Below are positions 1 to 6,941 of a stretch of DNA of 11,015 bases, piece by piece. Under the pieces are notes generated by a model. The model was not told where the DNA came from. It did not search any database and worked only from the letters and a program-made list of their open reading frames with translations. Origin of the DNA: Anaerolineae bacterium (GTDB lineage Bacteria > Chloroflexota > Anaerolineae > JACIWR01). The stretch lies in contig JAGGZG010000231.1 of assembly GCA_021162125.1 (NCBI GenBank), forward strand, positions 1 through 11,015, written 5' to 3'. The stretch's first letter is position 1; every line of letters begins with the position of its first letter. Both the position numbers and the translations under genes were made by a program.

Positions 1-660
1 CTCGACCACGATCCGCCCCTGGCTGACGAAAGCCATCTCGGGGCGAACGTGGCGCGGCCGCCGCTCGTCCGGTGGCCGGGCGACCAGGTTACCAACGCGC
101 AACTGTGTAGGAGTCAGCTCCAGGGCGCATACCACGCGCGATTCGTCGCCCATCGCCCCGGCGTGGACAGTGCCCCGCAGCTTGCCCCACACGACCACGT
201 CACCGCCAGCAACGATTTCCGCCCCCGGGTTGACGTCGCCGATGAGTACCACGTGACCGGCGTGCCTTAGCGCCTGGCCGGAGCGCAGAGTGCGGTGCAC
301 GAGCAGGGCTGGCAGATCAGTGAACTCCTCTTTCTCAGCCTCGTCCACACCTTCGCCCGTCGCTGGCGCGTGGTTGGGCAGCGCAGTATCCAGTTCCAAT
401 TGCCGGGTCGCCGCCTGGGTCGCCAGTGACTCGCTCACCACTGCCCACAGCGTGATCTCATTGCGGGCCAGCAGGTCTCGTATAGCCTCGATTTCGGCTG
501 TAGACAGCGTCCGCGATCCCACCTGGAGTGCCACGCGCGCTCCCTTGAAAAACGCGGTTGGGCTGCCCAGCCGGTCCTCCAGTTCGGCCAGTAAATGATC
601 CCAGTCCCCCCCTCCCAGAGTGATCAACAGGCCGTCACGGATGCCTTTGATGGTGATCAT
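1..660 (-). CDS. minC: Septum site-determining protein MinC (3' end cut by window edge)
   Basis: MinC inhibits FtsZ polymerisation and, together with MinD at the membrane, keeps the division septum at mid-cell. Reading back from an ATG at 660 the frame stays open for 220 codons to base 1 without a stop, so probably only about ten residues are missing. The N-terminal half (about 1-100, starting MITIKGIRDGLLITL) looks like MinC_N. A short acidic linker (about 115-125) follows. The C-terminal half is the MinC beta-helix: RTLRSGQALRHAGHVVLIGD, then GDVNPGAEIVAGGDVVVWGK, LRGTVHAGA and LTPTQLRVGNLVARPP. The Shine-Dalgarno match is weak (AAGGGG, 13 nt before the ATG), but a good extended -10 promoter lies just upstream. 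The gene follows a toxin-antitoxin pair and the mre cluster. minD would be expected beyond the left edge, which cannot be checked here. Confidence 0.95.
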   Translation of the reverse strand, partial: MITIKGIRDGLLITLGGGDWDHLLAELEDRLGSPTAFFKGARVALQVGSRTLSTAEIEAIRDLLARNEITLWAVVSESLATQAATRQLELDTALPNHAPATGEGVDEAEKEEFTDLPALLVHRTLRSGQALRHAGHVVLIGDVNPGAEIVAGGDVVVWGKLRGTVHAGAMGDESRVVCALELTPTQLRVGNLVARPPDERRPRHVRPEMAFVSQGRIVVE

Positions 661-702
661 AACTTTCGTTTTACCCCTTGCGTGCCGCTGCTACCTGGTT
701 CT

Positions 703-731
703 ATTATAGCATAGCCTGGATTTTTTGGAAA
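703..731 (-). promoter_or_regulatory. Promoter for minC
   Basis: On the minus strand TTTCCA (726-731, four of six matches to TTGACA) is followed after 17 nt by TATAAT (703-708). The -10 is preceded by TG with one intervening base, the extended -10 form TGCTATAAT. The predicted start of transcription is near 696, giving a leader of roughly 37 nt before the minC ATG. It lies between the vapC stop codon and minC, so minC need not depend on read-through from the toxin-antitoxin operon. Confidence 0.7.
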
Positions 732-751
732 CAGGCGGGATGCAGCATAGA

Positions 752-1186
752 CTACCGGCCAGCCAACACCTCAGCGGGAGAGCAGGTAGTGAGCGTGGCG
801 GAGACCCGCTCCCGCTGTTTCCGGTCCAAAGTGACCAGGGTGCTGCCAAAGCGCAAGGCGACGGCGGCGTAGACGGCCTCACTGCCCCGCAGATGGTACT
901 GGGCCGCCACGTCGGCGGCCTGTTGGGCCAGCGCCGCATCCAGCGGGACCAACACCAGGTAGGGCAAGCGGCTCAGAGAAGCGGCGAACCTCCGCGCCAG
1001 GTCTTCGTCTTCCCGCCCACGGCTGACCGCGGCAGCTACCTCTGGCAGCAATAACGTCGGCACAATGATGGGCACCGCCTGCTCCTGCAACCGGGCCAGC
1101 AGGCGATTGCTATCCTCATGACCCACCTCGTAGGGATTGAAAGCGTTCAGAAAAACACTGGCATCTATGGTGTAAAGGCTGGCCAT
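752..1186 (-). CDS. vapC: PIN-domain toxin, VapC family
   Basis: This 144-residue protein is the length of a single PIN domain. VapC toxins are Mg2+-dependent endoribonucleases that cut tRNA or rRNA and are held inactive by the partner antitoxin. Acidic residues fall at the expected places: D8 in TIDASVFLNAF, E49 in PEVAAAVSR and D121 in LVTLDRKQ. The third position, usually Asp in a DAV..A context, is Glu (E103 in LRGSEAVYAAVA), a conservative change. The ATG at 1186 follows AGGAG at 1193-1197, and that Shine-Dalgarno overlaps the antitoxin TAG stop, so the two genes are probably translationally coupled. The family is clear; the RNA target and actual activity cannot be read from sequence. 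Confidence 0.9.
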   Translation of the reverse strand: MASLYTIDASVFLNAFNPYEVGHEDSNRLLARLQEQAVPIIVPTLLLPEVAAAVSRGREDEDLARRFAASLSRLPYLVLVPLDAALAQQAADVAAQYHLRGSEAVYAAVALRFGSTLVTLDRKQRERVSATLTTCSPAEVLAGR

Positions 1187-1195
1187 GTTAATCTC

Positions 1196-1468
1196 CTACC
1201 GGCGCATTTCCGACAGCAGTTCGGTGCTGGTCAAGGGAGAACGCCATCCCCGGCCGATCTCCTCGCCCAACCGGGTCAATTCCTCCCAGGTGGTCGTGGC
1301 CGACTCGCCCGCAGGAGGCAGGGGTGTCATCAGCGCCTCGTCCAACGGCGTCAACAAACCCACTGGCCGGCCCCGATAGGTGATGACATACCGCGTGCGC
1401 CGCTCTCGCACGTTGCGGATGATCTCCGAGGCACGGGCTTTTAGCTCTCGCACGCCAATCTCAGACAT
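1196..1468 (-). CDS. Phd/YefM-family antitoxin
   Basis: This 90-residue protein has the N-terminal Phd/YefM DNA-binding fold signature: MSEIGVRELKARASEIIRNV, then YVITYRGRPVGLLTPLDE. In this family the N-terminal domain dimerises and binds the operator, while the disordered C-terminal tail (here about residues 50-90, ending TSTELLSEMRR) wraps the toxin. It starts at an ATG with a strong AGGAGG ribosome site just upstream and ends 9 bp before the vapC ATG. The perfect inverted repeat at 1487-1512 immediately upstream is the likely site of autorepression. It is often annotated vapB by position, although the protein is of Phd/YefM type. Confidence 0.9.
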   Translation of the reverse strand: MSEIGVRELKARASEIIRNVRERRTRYVITYRGRPVGLLTPLDEALMTPLPPAGESATTTWEELTRLGEEIGRGWRSPLTSTELLSEMRR

Positions 1469-1486
1469 AGCCCCTCCTTGTTTATC

Positions 1487-1512
1487 AATGTGGTCACATC
1501 CATGACCACATT
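1487..1512. promoter_or_regulatory. Operator palindrome of the toxin-antitoxin operon
   Basis: AATGTGGTCA (1487-1496) and TGACCACATT (1503-1512) form a perfect 10-bp inverted repeat around a 6-bp spacer. The repeat begins directly after the -10 box and covers the expected transcription start and early leader, the usual place for a repressor site. That it is bound by the adjacent Phd/YefM antitoxin, alone or with VapC, is inference from family behaviour and position. Confidence 0.8.
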
Positions 1513-1540
1513 ATTGTACCCAAATCAAGGGGAATGTCAA
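1513..1540 (-). promoter_or_regulatory. Promoter of the antitoxin-toxin operon
   Basis: On the minus strand a consensus TTGACA (1535-1540) is separated by 16 bp from TACAAT (1513-1518). The -10 abuts the operator palindrome, so a bound repressor would block RNA polymerase directly. Transcription should start inside the palindrome, and an AAGGAGG ribosome site stands just ahead of the antitoxin ATG at 1468. Confidence 0.85.
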
Positions 1541-1593
1541 CTCGCCTGAGACAGCGGGGGTTCGACACCTGCAGGAGGGGTGGCCCGACTGGC

Positions 1594-1640
1594 AATTGAA
1601 ACCGCGTTTGGCGAGCACCCACGACGAAGCCCGCGTGGAC
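1594..1640. repeat. Partial, decayed copy of the composite repeat seen at 8581-8693
   Basis: TTGAAACCGCG at 1596-1606 matches 8586-8596 exactly, and GCGTGGAC at 1633-1640 matches 8626-8633 exactly. The distance between the two blocks is nearly the same (37 versus 40 bp). The second half of the element and the big central palindrome are not preserved. The stretch lies just downstream of the DUF2723 gene stop codon. Two short matches with conserved spacing are suggestive but do not prove shared ancestry. Confidence 0.4.
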
Positions 1641-1654
1641 GGGGCAATCTCTGT

Positions 1655-4600
1655 TTACGGAGACGTGACCTCCAGACCCGCGATCAGTACCTTGTCGTCG
1701 GTGGCCTGGCCGCTGGCGTCGAGGACGGGCAGGCGCTGCATGGTGCGCAACAAATACCAGCCAATCTCCACCTGATACGCGCCCGGCGGCGCATCCGGCA
1801 GCAGGGGCACAGCGTAGGTATCACTGAACACCTCGCCTTCGACCCACTGGCTGGTGGGATAGGTGCCATCCCGTGGCCAGACGTCAATCTGGCCACGCAG
1901 TTGTCCCCGCTCGTCCAGCAGGTGGATGAACAGGGTGTAATCCTCCGTCATCCGGCGCTGTCCCTGCCAGACCAGGGTGATAGGCAGCGTCTCACCCGGG
2001 TGGAGCTGCCGCCGCCCCAGTTCAGCGTCGAGCAGCAGAATCTGCCCGTCGAAATTGGCGAGAGCCTCGGCGGCGAGAGGGGAACCCTGCACGCGAATGC
2101 TCCCCAGGCCGCACGCCTGCGTCGCTGGGGCCAGCCATCCGCAGCGTGCAGGGATGGTCTCGCCCGCCGAGGTGCGCAATCCGAGCCGCACCCGGACCGC
2201 GCCGGCCGTCTCTGGCATGGAGAGGGTGTGTCGGCTGAGGATGGTGCTCCCAACCGGCCAGCGAGACGGCGGGTATTCGCCGTGGAAGGGCGGCGCGCTC
2301 CTCTCGGCGACGATCTGTCCCTGTTCATCCACCAGCTCCCACACCAACTCAAAATCGGGACCGGGGCGCAGCCATTGCCAGACCAGGGTGAGCGCCACCT
2401 CACTGCCTGGCCGGGCGGTCGCCGGGTGATCATAGCCCAGGAGCAGCAGGGCGTCACCAAAACGTACCCGCCGGGGATGCGCGACGGCGGTAGACAGCGT
2501 AGGGGTGGCTTCGAGACGAACTGTGCCCAGGGTAAGGTAATCTTCCCCGCTGCCCGCGATGGGCAGTCCCTGCCGGACGAAAGGGGGAAAGAGCCCCACG
2601 TCGAGGCGGTAATCGCCGGGGGGAACACTGGCATCGGGAGTGATCTCGTGATAGTCGGGGATGACCTCGGGCGGCTTCCAGGCGGCGGTGGGGTAGAGCC
2701 CACTCACCGGGTGCTCCTCCGATTCCCACCACACGCGCCCGCTGGAGCTCACCAGCCGCAGGCGGACGTGGTAGTTCGCGGGCACGGGGGTCACCGCCTG
2801 CCAGAACAGAGTGAGACGCACGGGCTGGCCCTGGCGCGCGGCCAGCGCGCCGGCGTTGAACCCCAGCAGGCGGATGTGCTCCCCAAAAGCGACGTCCAAC
2901 GGATGGTCGAGAGGCGGGGGCGCGGTCAGCGGGGCGGTGCCCACCTCGACCAGGGGGCCCAGGGAACGCAGGTGATACGAGCCCTCCAGGTTCGGCAGGA
3001 AACGGGCCAGGTAAACAGTCTGTCCGGCGGACAGGCGGGCGTTGAGTTCTTCGTAGTATCCAGCCTCGTCGCCGCGCACGATGGGCTCCAGGTCGGGGCG
3101 CACGCCTTCCACGCGGTTGAGGTAATACAGAGGGGCGATTTTGTCGCTGTCGGCCAGGATGGCCGCTCCCTGGGCGATGGGCAGGCGCAGGACAGCCTCG
3201 CCCCAGCGACGGGCGGCCCATTCCCGGCTGTGGTCCACGGCGGCCAGGTTGCTCCACACCAGGCTCAGGGGGAGCAGCAGGGCCAGAGTCCACACGATGG
3301 CCGGGGTTGCCGTGCTGAACACGCGAGCGGGCAGGCGGACTGCCAGTTCAGCCAGGACCCATGCCCCCACCCCAATCCACACCGCGTGGATCGCCTGGGC
3401 CGGGATGAGGAACACGGAGATGTCGGGTACGTAATAGTTCAGGCCGTAGAAGCTGTAGGCGACGTAGGCCGCCAGCAGGGTGAAGCCCTCGCGGGGACGG
3501 CGTATCAGCAGCCAGGCCAGACCTATAAGTCCCAGGGCCAGGCCGGCGACCCCGTACTGCTCCAGCGAGAGGCGGGCCAGGATGCCGTATCGCCCAGAGT
3601 CGCGCAGCCAGGCGTCCCAGCGCAGCGCCCCTCTGAACTGGCGGCCCGTGATCCAGGCCACGAACTCATCCAGGCGCATCGGGTGGCCCTGGTGCAGGGC
3701 CGGCCAGCGCAGGGGAATGTACAGGTAGACGGCCAGGCCCAGGAGGAAGAGTCCGGCCAGGGCCAGCCACAATCGTCCCCGGCGCAGGATCCCCGGCTCC
3801 GTCCAGATGACGAAAAGGAGGACGGCGGGCAGGAGCAGGACCATCGTCAGGTGATTGGTCAGGCCCAGCCCCAGGACAAAGGCCAGCAGGCGCAAGGATG
3901 CCGCGTGCCCATCGCGCCAACGCAGCAGGAGATACAGGGTCAGGGTGACGAACAGCACGTTGAGGGTGTACACCTCGGCGATGACCGCCTGCGACCACAG
4001 AGTGCGGGCGAAAGCGAATGTGAGCGCTGCACACAGAGCGGCCCACCGGCTGCGAGTCAGACGGCGGGCGAAGAGGTACAGGCACGCGGCGGCCAGGCTG
4101 GCGCAGACGGGTGAGGTGAGGTTCACGCGGTAGGCGATGTCACCCACCGGCAGGAAGGTGAACAGCTTGCCGAGGAGAATGTACAGCGGATAGCCGGTGG
4201 GATGGGCCACGCCCAGAGTGTAGGCCACCACCTGGAACTCGAAGCTATCGGCCTGGCCGATGGTGGGGGAGAGGGTGCGCAGGTAGAGAGCGAAGGTGCC
4301 CAGGGCCAGGATGGCCGGGAGAAGCACGCTGACCCAGCGAGCAGGAGAGGCCCTCACTCCTCCCCCTGTCCCCTCCCCTCTCCCGAAGCGAGCTTCAGGC
4401 GAGGGGAGGGGGGGCATTAGCATGATCTGTCCGGCAAGCAGCGCGGCCAGCGCCAAAGAGCCGAGAAGCAGCGTCCACCCCTGGAGCAAGTTGACGTCGC
4501 CGGAGAGCAGGTACAGGGTCAGGAGGAAAAGGGGAATACAGGGGACGGCGCTTGCTGCCGTCGCCCGATCCCGGGGCAGGCCACACCAGCGGGCGCAGGC

Positions 4601-4819
4601 TTTGACGGCCAGCATCCAGGCCCCCAGGGCAACCAGCCCCCCGGTCACGGTGAGGAACACCGCCCCCGGCCAGCGGGCCAGTCCGCCCAGGGCGAGGTAG
4701 AACGACTCGGACAGCAGGCGGCTGAGGAAAGCGCCTGCCGTCAGTCCGGCAGCGGCCACAAACAGGGCTGGAAAGACGGGAAAGCGAGTGTGGTGGACGG
4801 GCAGTGGGGTCTGGGTCAC
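1655..4819 (-). CDS. DUF2723 multi-span membrane protein (putative glycosyltransferase) with three C-terminal beta-rich repeats
   Basis: This 1054-residue protein has an integral membrane half (about 15-520). Within it, residues 170-335 match DUF2723: DSFEF at 191-195, GVAHPTGYPLYILLGKLF at 203-220, WSQAVIAEVYTLN at 275-287 and GLTNHLTM at 319-326. The fold resembles polyprenyl-phosphate-dependent GT-C enzymes such as protein O-mannosyltransferases, so a sugar-transfer role is likely but unproven, and no substrate can be named. Residues about 643-745, 785-882 and 921-1022 are three related beta-rich units of the pattern FG..I.LLG / LTL.WQ / G.YP...W / PG.Y...GL. I chose the GTG at 4819 because AAGGAG stands 5 nt upstream. 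A frame open to 5074 would add 85 unlikely residues overlapping mrdA and a palindromic repeat. Residues 137-150 come from another palindrome. Confidence 0.85.
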   Translation of the reverse strand: MTQTPLPVHHTRFPVFPALFVAAAGLTAGAFLSRLLSESFYLALGGLARWPGAVFLTVTGGLVALGAWMLAVKACARWCGLPRDRATAASAVPCIPLFLLTLYLLSGDVNLLQGWTLLLGSLALAALLAGQIMLMPPLPSPEARFGRGEGTGGGVRASPARWVSVLLPAILALGTFALYLRTLSPTIGQADSFEFQVVAYTLGVAHPTGYPLYILLGKLFTFLPVGDIAYRVNLTSPVCASLAAACLYLFARRLTRSRWAALCAALTFAFARTLWSQAVIAEVYTLNVLFVTLTLYLLLRWRDGHAASLRLLAFVLGLGLTNHLTMVLLLPAVLLFVIWTEPGILRRGRLWLALAGLFLLGLAVYLYIPLRWPALHQGHPMRLDEFVAWITGRQFRGALRWDAWLRDSGRYGILARLSLEQYGVAGLALGLIGLAWLLIRRPREGFTLLAAYVAYSFYGLNYYVPDISVFLIPAQAIHAVWIGVGAWVLAELAVRLPARVFSTATPAIVWTLALLLPLSLVWSNLAAVDHSREWAARRWGEAVLRLPIAQGAAILADSDKIAPLYYLNRVEGVRPDLEPIVRGDEAGYYEELNARLSAGQTVYLARFLPNLEGSYHLRSLGPLVEVGTAPLTAPPPLDHPLDVAFGEHIRLLGFNAGALAARQGQPVRLTLFWQAVTPVPANYHVRLRLVSSSGRVWWESEEHPVSGLYPTAAWKPPEVIPDYHEITPDASVPPGDYRLDVGLFPPFVRQGLPIAGSGEDYLTLGTVRLEATPTLSTAVAHPRRVRFGDALLLLGYDHPATARPGSEVALTLVWQWLRPGPDFELVWELVDEQGQIVAERSAPPFHGEYPPSRWPVGSTILSRHTLSMPETAGAVRVRLGLRTSAGETIPARCGWLAPATQACGLGSIRVQGSPLAAEALANFDGQILLLDAELGRRQLHPGETLPITLVWQGQRRMTEDYTLFIHLLDERGQLRGQIDVWPRDGTYPTSQWVEGEVFSDTYAVPLLPDAPPGAYQVEIGWYLLRTMQRLPVLDASGQATDDKVLIAGLEVTSP
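4371..4410. repeat. 40-bp palindromic element embedded in frame in the DUF2723 gene
   Basis: CCCTCCCCTC (4371-4380) and GAGGGGAGGG (4401-4410) are perfect inverted repeats. The interior GAAGC-GA-GCTTC is a second perfect stem, so the whole 40 bp pairs except for two mismatches and the central GA. It is translated as PLPSPEARFGRGEG, residues 137-150, between a membrane span ending near 135 and the DUF2723 core starting near 165. This composition is unlike the hydrophobic sequence on both sides. I read it as an interspersed palindromic repeat that has landed in a tolerant loop; its copy number elsewhere in the genome is unknown from this window. Confidence 0.7.
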
Positions 4820-4866
4820 ATCATCTCCTTCCGCCGCGTGGATGTAGGCCGGGCTCTCTATGATGG

Positions 4867-4916
4867 CCGAAGGTCTCCCGACCGAGCTCTCTGCGCCTCG
4901 GTCAGGAGACCTTCGG
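4867..4916. repeat. 50-bp palindromic repeat between mrdA and the DUF2723 gene
   Basis: Two 20-bp arms (4867-4886 and 4897-4916) are complementary at 19 of 20 positions around a 10-nt loop. The outer arms begin CCGAAGGTCTCC and end GGAGACCTTCGG. It fills the middle of the 139-bp gap between the mrdA stop and the GTG start of the DUF2723 gene. There is no T-run after it on the minus strand, so a classical intrinsic terminator is unlikely. It could still stabilise the 3' end of the mrdA message or reduce read-through. Its form fits an interspersed repeat. Confidence 0.75.
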
Positions 4917-4958
4917 CGAACCAGGAGCCCGGCGTTTTCGGCAGACCACGGGCCTGCC

Positions 4959-6941
4959 CTACGGTGCTTGCTCGGTGGTGTCCGTCGAGCGGGTGAAGTA
5001 GTAACGGATGATGTCTGCGGCGACGGGGACGGCGGACTCTGCGCCCTGGCCACCGCCATACACGAAGGCCACAATCGCGATCTGGGGGTCGTCCGTCGGG
5101 GCGTAGGCCGTGAACCAGGCGTGCAGGGTCTTGATCCGGCCTTTCTCGTCCAGGCAGTCCGGGTATTTGTCGCAGTATTCGGCAGTGCCCGTCTTGCCGG
5201 CGACGGAAACCTCCGCCAGGTTGGCCCACTGCGCTGTGCCCCACTGCACAGCGCCCTCCATACCCTGGCGAACGATGTCCAGATTCTCCTCGGAGATGGG
5301 GAGCCGGCGGATGATCTCCGGCTGGAAATCGCGCACCACGTTGCCCTCTGTATCAGTTACCTGGTACACAATCTGCGGGCGGTACAATGTACCGCCGTTG
5401 GCTACGGCAGCCGTGGCGTTGAGCACCTGCAGCGGAGTGGCCAGGACAAACCCCTGCCCGATGGTCATGTTGTAGGTATCTCCCGTGGTCCAGGTCTCGC
5501 TCCAGTTCAAGCGCTTCCACTTGGCATCTGGCACCAGGCCAGGGTTCTCCCCGGCCAGGTCAATGCCCGTCAGTTCGCCATAGCCGAAAGCGTGAGCGTA
5601 CTTCACCAGCCTGTCCAGGCCCAGGCCCTGAAAGTTGCGGTACCCGCCGCCTATCTGATAGAAGAAGATGTCGCAGGAGACGGCGATGCCGGCTACAATG
5701 CTGAGATCGCCGTGCCCGTGGCCGAATTCGTGAACCCAGCAGTAGAACGGCTGGGCCAGCTTAGGATCGTCGGGGAAGCGCTCGTTAGGCAACCACAGGA
5801 TGCCATCACAGTGGAGCTTGGCCCAGCGGTTGACGACCCCCTCCTCCAGAGCAGCGGCAGCAGGGACCAGCTTGAAAGTCGAGCCGGGCGGGTACACGCC
5901 GGAGATGGCGTGATTCATCAGGGGGTGATTGGGGTCGTTACTCAATCGCTCGTAGTCCTCCTGAGAGATACCTCTGGCGAACAGGTTGTCGTCGTAGGTG
6001 GGCAAGCTGACCATGGCCAGGATCTCACCGGTTTTGGGGTTCATGACGATGACCACGGCCGACTGCGATCCAACGGCTTTCATCTGCTCGCGCAGGGCCT
6101 GATCCACGTATCGCTGCAAGTCCAAATCGAGGGTCAGGACCAGATTGTGACCCGGCGTGGGAGGGTCCGGCTGGCCAACGGTACGCACTTCTCGCCCGGC
6201 CACGTCCACCTCGACGTACTTGCGTCCCCGCCGGCCACGTAGTTCGGATTCAAAGGATTGCTCCACCCCGGTGAGGCCCACTCTGTCGCGTTCCAGGTCA
6301 TAGCCCCGCTCACGGTAATAATCTTCCTGTCCTGCCGGGATGTAGCCAACGTAGCCCAGGATTTGGGAGGTGAGCTCGCCGGTAATGTATTCGCGACTGG
6401 CGGACGTCTCGATGATCACGCCGGGCAGGTCCAGGTGTTCCTCCTCGATGATCATCGCCGTCTCGCGGTCAACACCGGTTTTAATGACCACCGGCGCATA
6501 GGGGGCGAAGTGGCGCACGGAGTTCACGATCTCCTTGATGCCCGGTGCGGGTGGGGTGAATCCATCCCCCTCCATCAGGCCATGCGGCGCATTGGCGAGT
6601 GCACTGCTGGCGGGCATGTCCAGAAGCTCGGAGAGGCGGGTGAACACGGCCCACTCCTCGTCCGCGTCTTCGGGCAAATAGGCAGGGATGATGGTCACGG
6701 TGAAGCTGGGGATGTTACGCACCAGGAGTTCGCCGTTCCGGTCGTAGATCACCCCCCGCGGAGCGTCGCTGGTCACCAGGCGGAACCGGAGCCGATCAGC
6801 AGCCCGGCGGTAGTACTCACCGCGCACTACCTGTAACTGCCACAATCGCAGGGCAAACACGGCGAAGATCAGCAGGATGATTATCCGAAAGGCGATGAAA
6901 CGCCAGGTTAGAGATGGGCCTCTCTTTTTGATAACATTCAT
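4959..6941 (-). CDS. mrdA: Penicillin-binding protein 2 (peptidoglycan transpeptidase of the elongasome)
   Basis: This 660-residue class B penicillin-binding protein cross-links new peptidoglycan during lateral wall growth. It has a short cytoplasmic N-terminus, one membrane anchor (about 14-36), a dimerisation/pedestal region starting at APRGVIYDRNGELL (60-73), and a transpeptidase domain from about 265. The catalytic motifs are intact: S354-T-F-K in GVYPPGSTFKLVP, S422-C-D (the SxD form usual in PBP2) and K583-T-G-T in VAGKTGTAEY. The inserted stretch 390-412, with HEFGHGHGD, is typical of PBP2. The ATG at 6941 directly abuts the mreD TAG, with GAGGAG inside the mreD 3' end, indicating translational coupling. 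The usual partner glycosyltransferase gene rodA does not follow; a DUF2723 gene does. Confidence 0.96.
   Translation of the reverse strand: MNVIKKRGPSLTWRFIAFRIIILLIFAVFALRLWQLQVVRGEYYRRAADRLRFRLVTSDAPRGVIYDRNGELLVRNIPSFTVTIIPAYLPEDADEEWAVFTRLSELLDMPASSALANAPHGLMEGDGFTPPAPGIKEIVNSVRHFAPYAPVVIKTGVDRETAMIIEEEHLDLPGVIIETSASREYITGELTSQILGYVGYIPAGQEDYYRERGYDLERDRVGLTGVEQSFESELRGRRGRKYVEVDVAGREVRTVGQPDPPTPGHNLVLTLDLDLQRYVDQALREQMKAVGSQSAVVIVMNPKTGEILAMVSLPTYDDNLFARGISQEDYERLSNDPNHPLMNHAISGVYPPGSTFKLVPAAAALEEGVVNRWAKLHCDGILWLPNERFPDDPKLAQPFYCWVHEFGHGHGDLSIVAGIAVSCDIFFYQIGGGYRNFQGLGLDRLVKYAHAFGYGELTGIDLAGENPGLVPDAKWKRLNWSETWTTGDTYNMTIGQGFVLATPLQVLNATAAVANGGTLYRPQIVYQVTDTEGNVVRDFQPEIIRRLPISEENLDIVRQGMEGAVQWGTAQWANLAEVSVAGKTGTAEYCDKYPDCLDEKGRIKTLHAWFTAYAPTDDPQIAIVAFVYGGGQGAESAVPVAADIIRYYFTRSTDTTEQAP

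Noticed and set aside
1580..4114. An 844-codon open frame on the plus strand opposite the DUF2723 gene
   Set aside because: It lacks any recognisable family pattern and is rich in Gln, Gly, Arg and Pro, as expected for the antisense of GC-rich membrane coding sequence; the minus-strand frame has clear motifs and a ribosome site.
4867..4916. The hairpin after mrdA as a classical intrinsic terminator
   Set aside because: No T-run follows on the minus strand, and the 20-bp arms with a 10-nt loop look more like an interspersed palindromic repeat.
4860..6242. A 460-codon open frame on the plus strand opposite mrdA
   Set aside because: It is the antisense shadow of PBP2, whose catalytic motifs are all on the minus strand.
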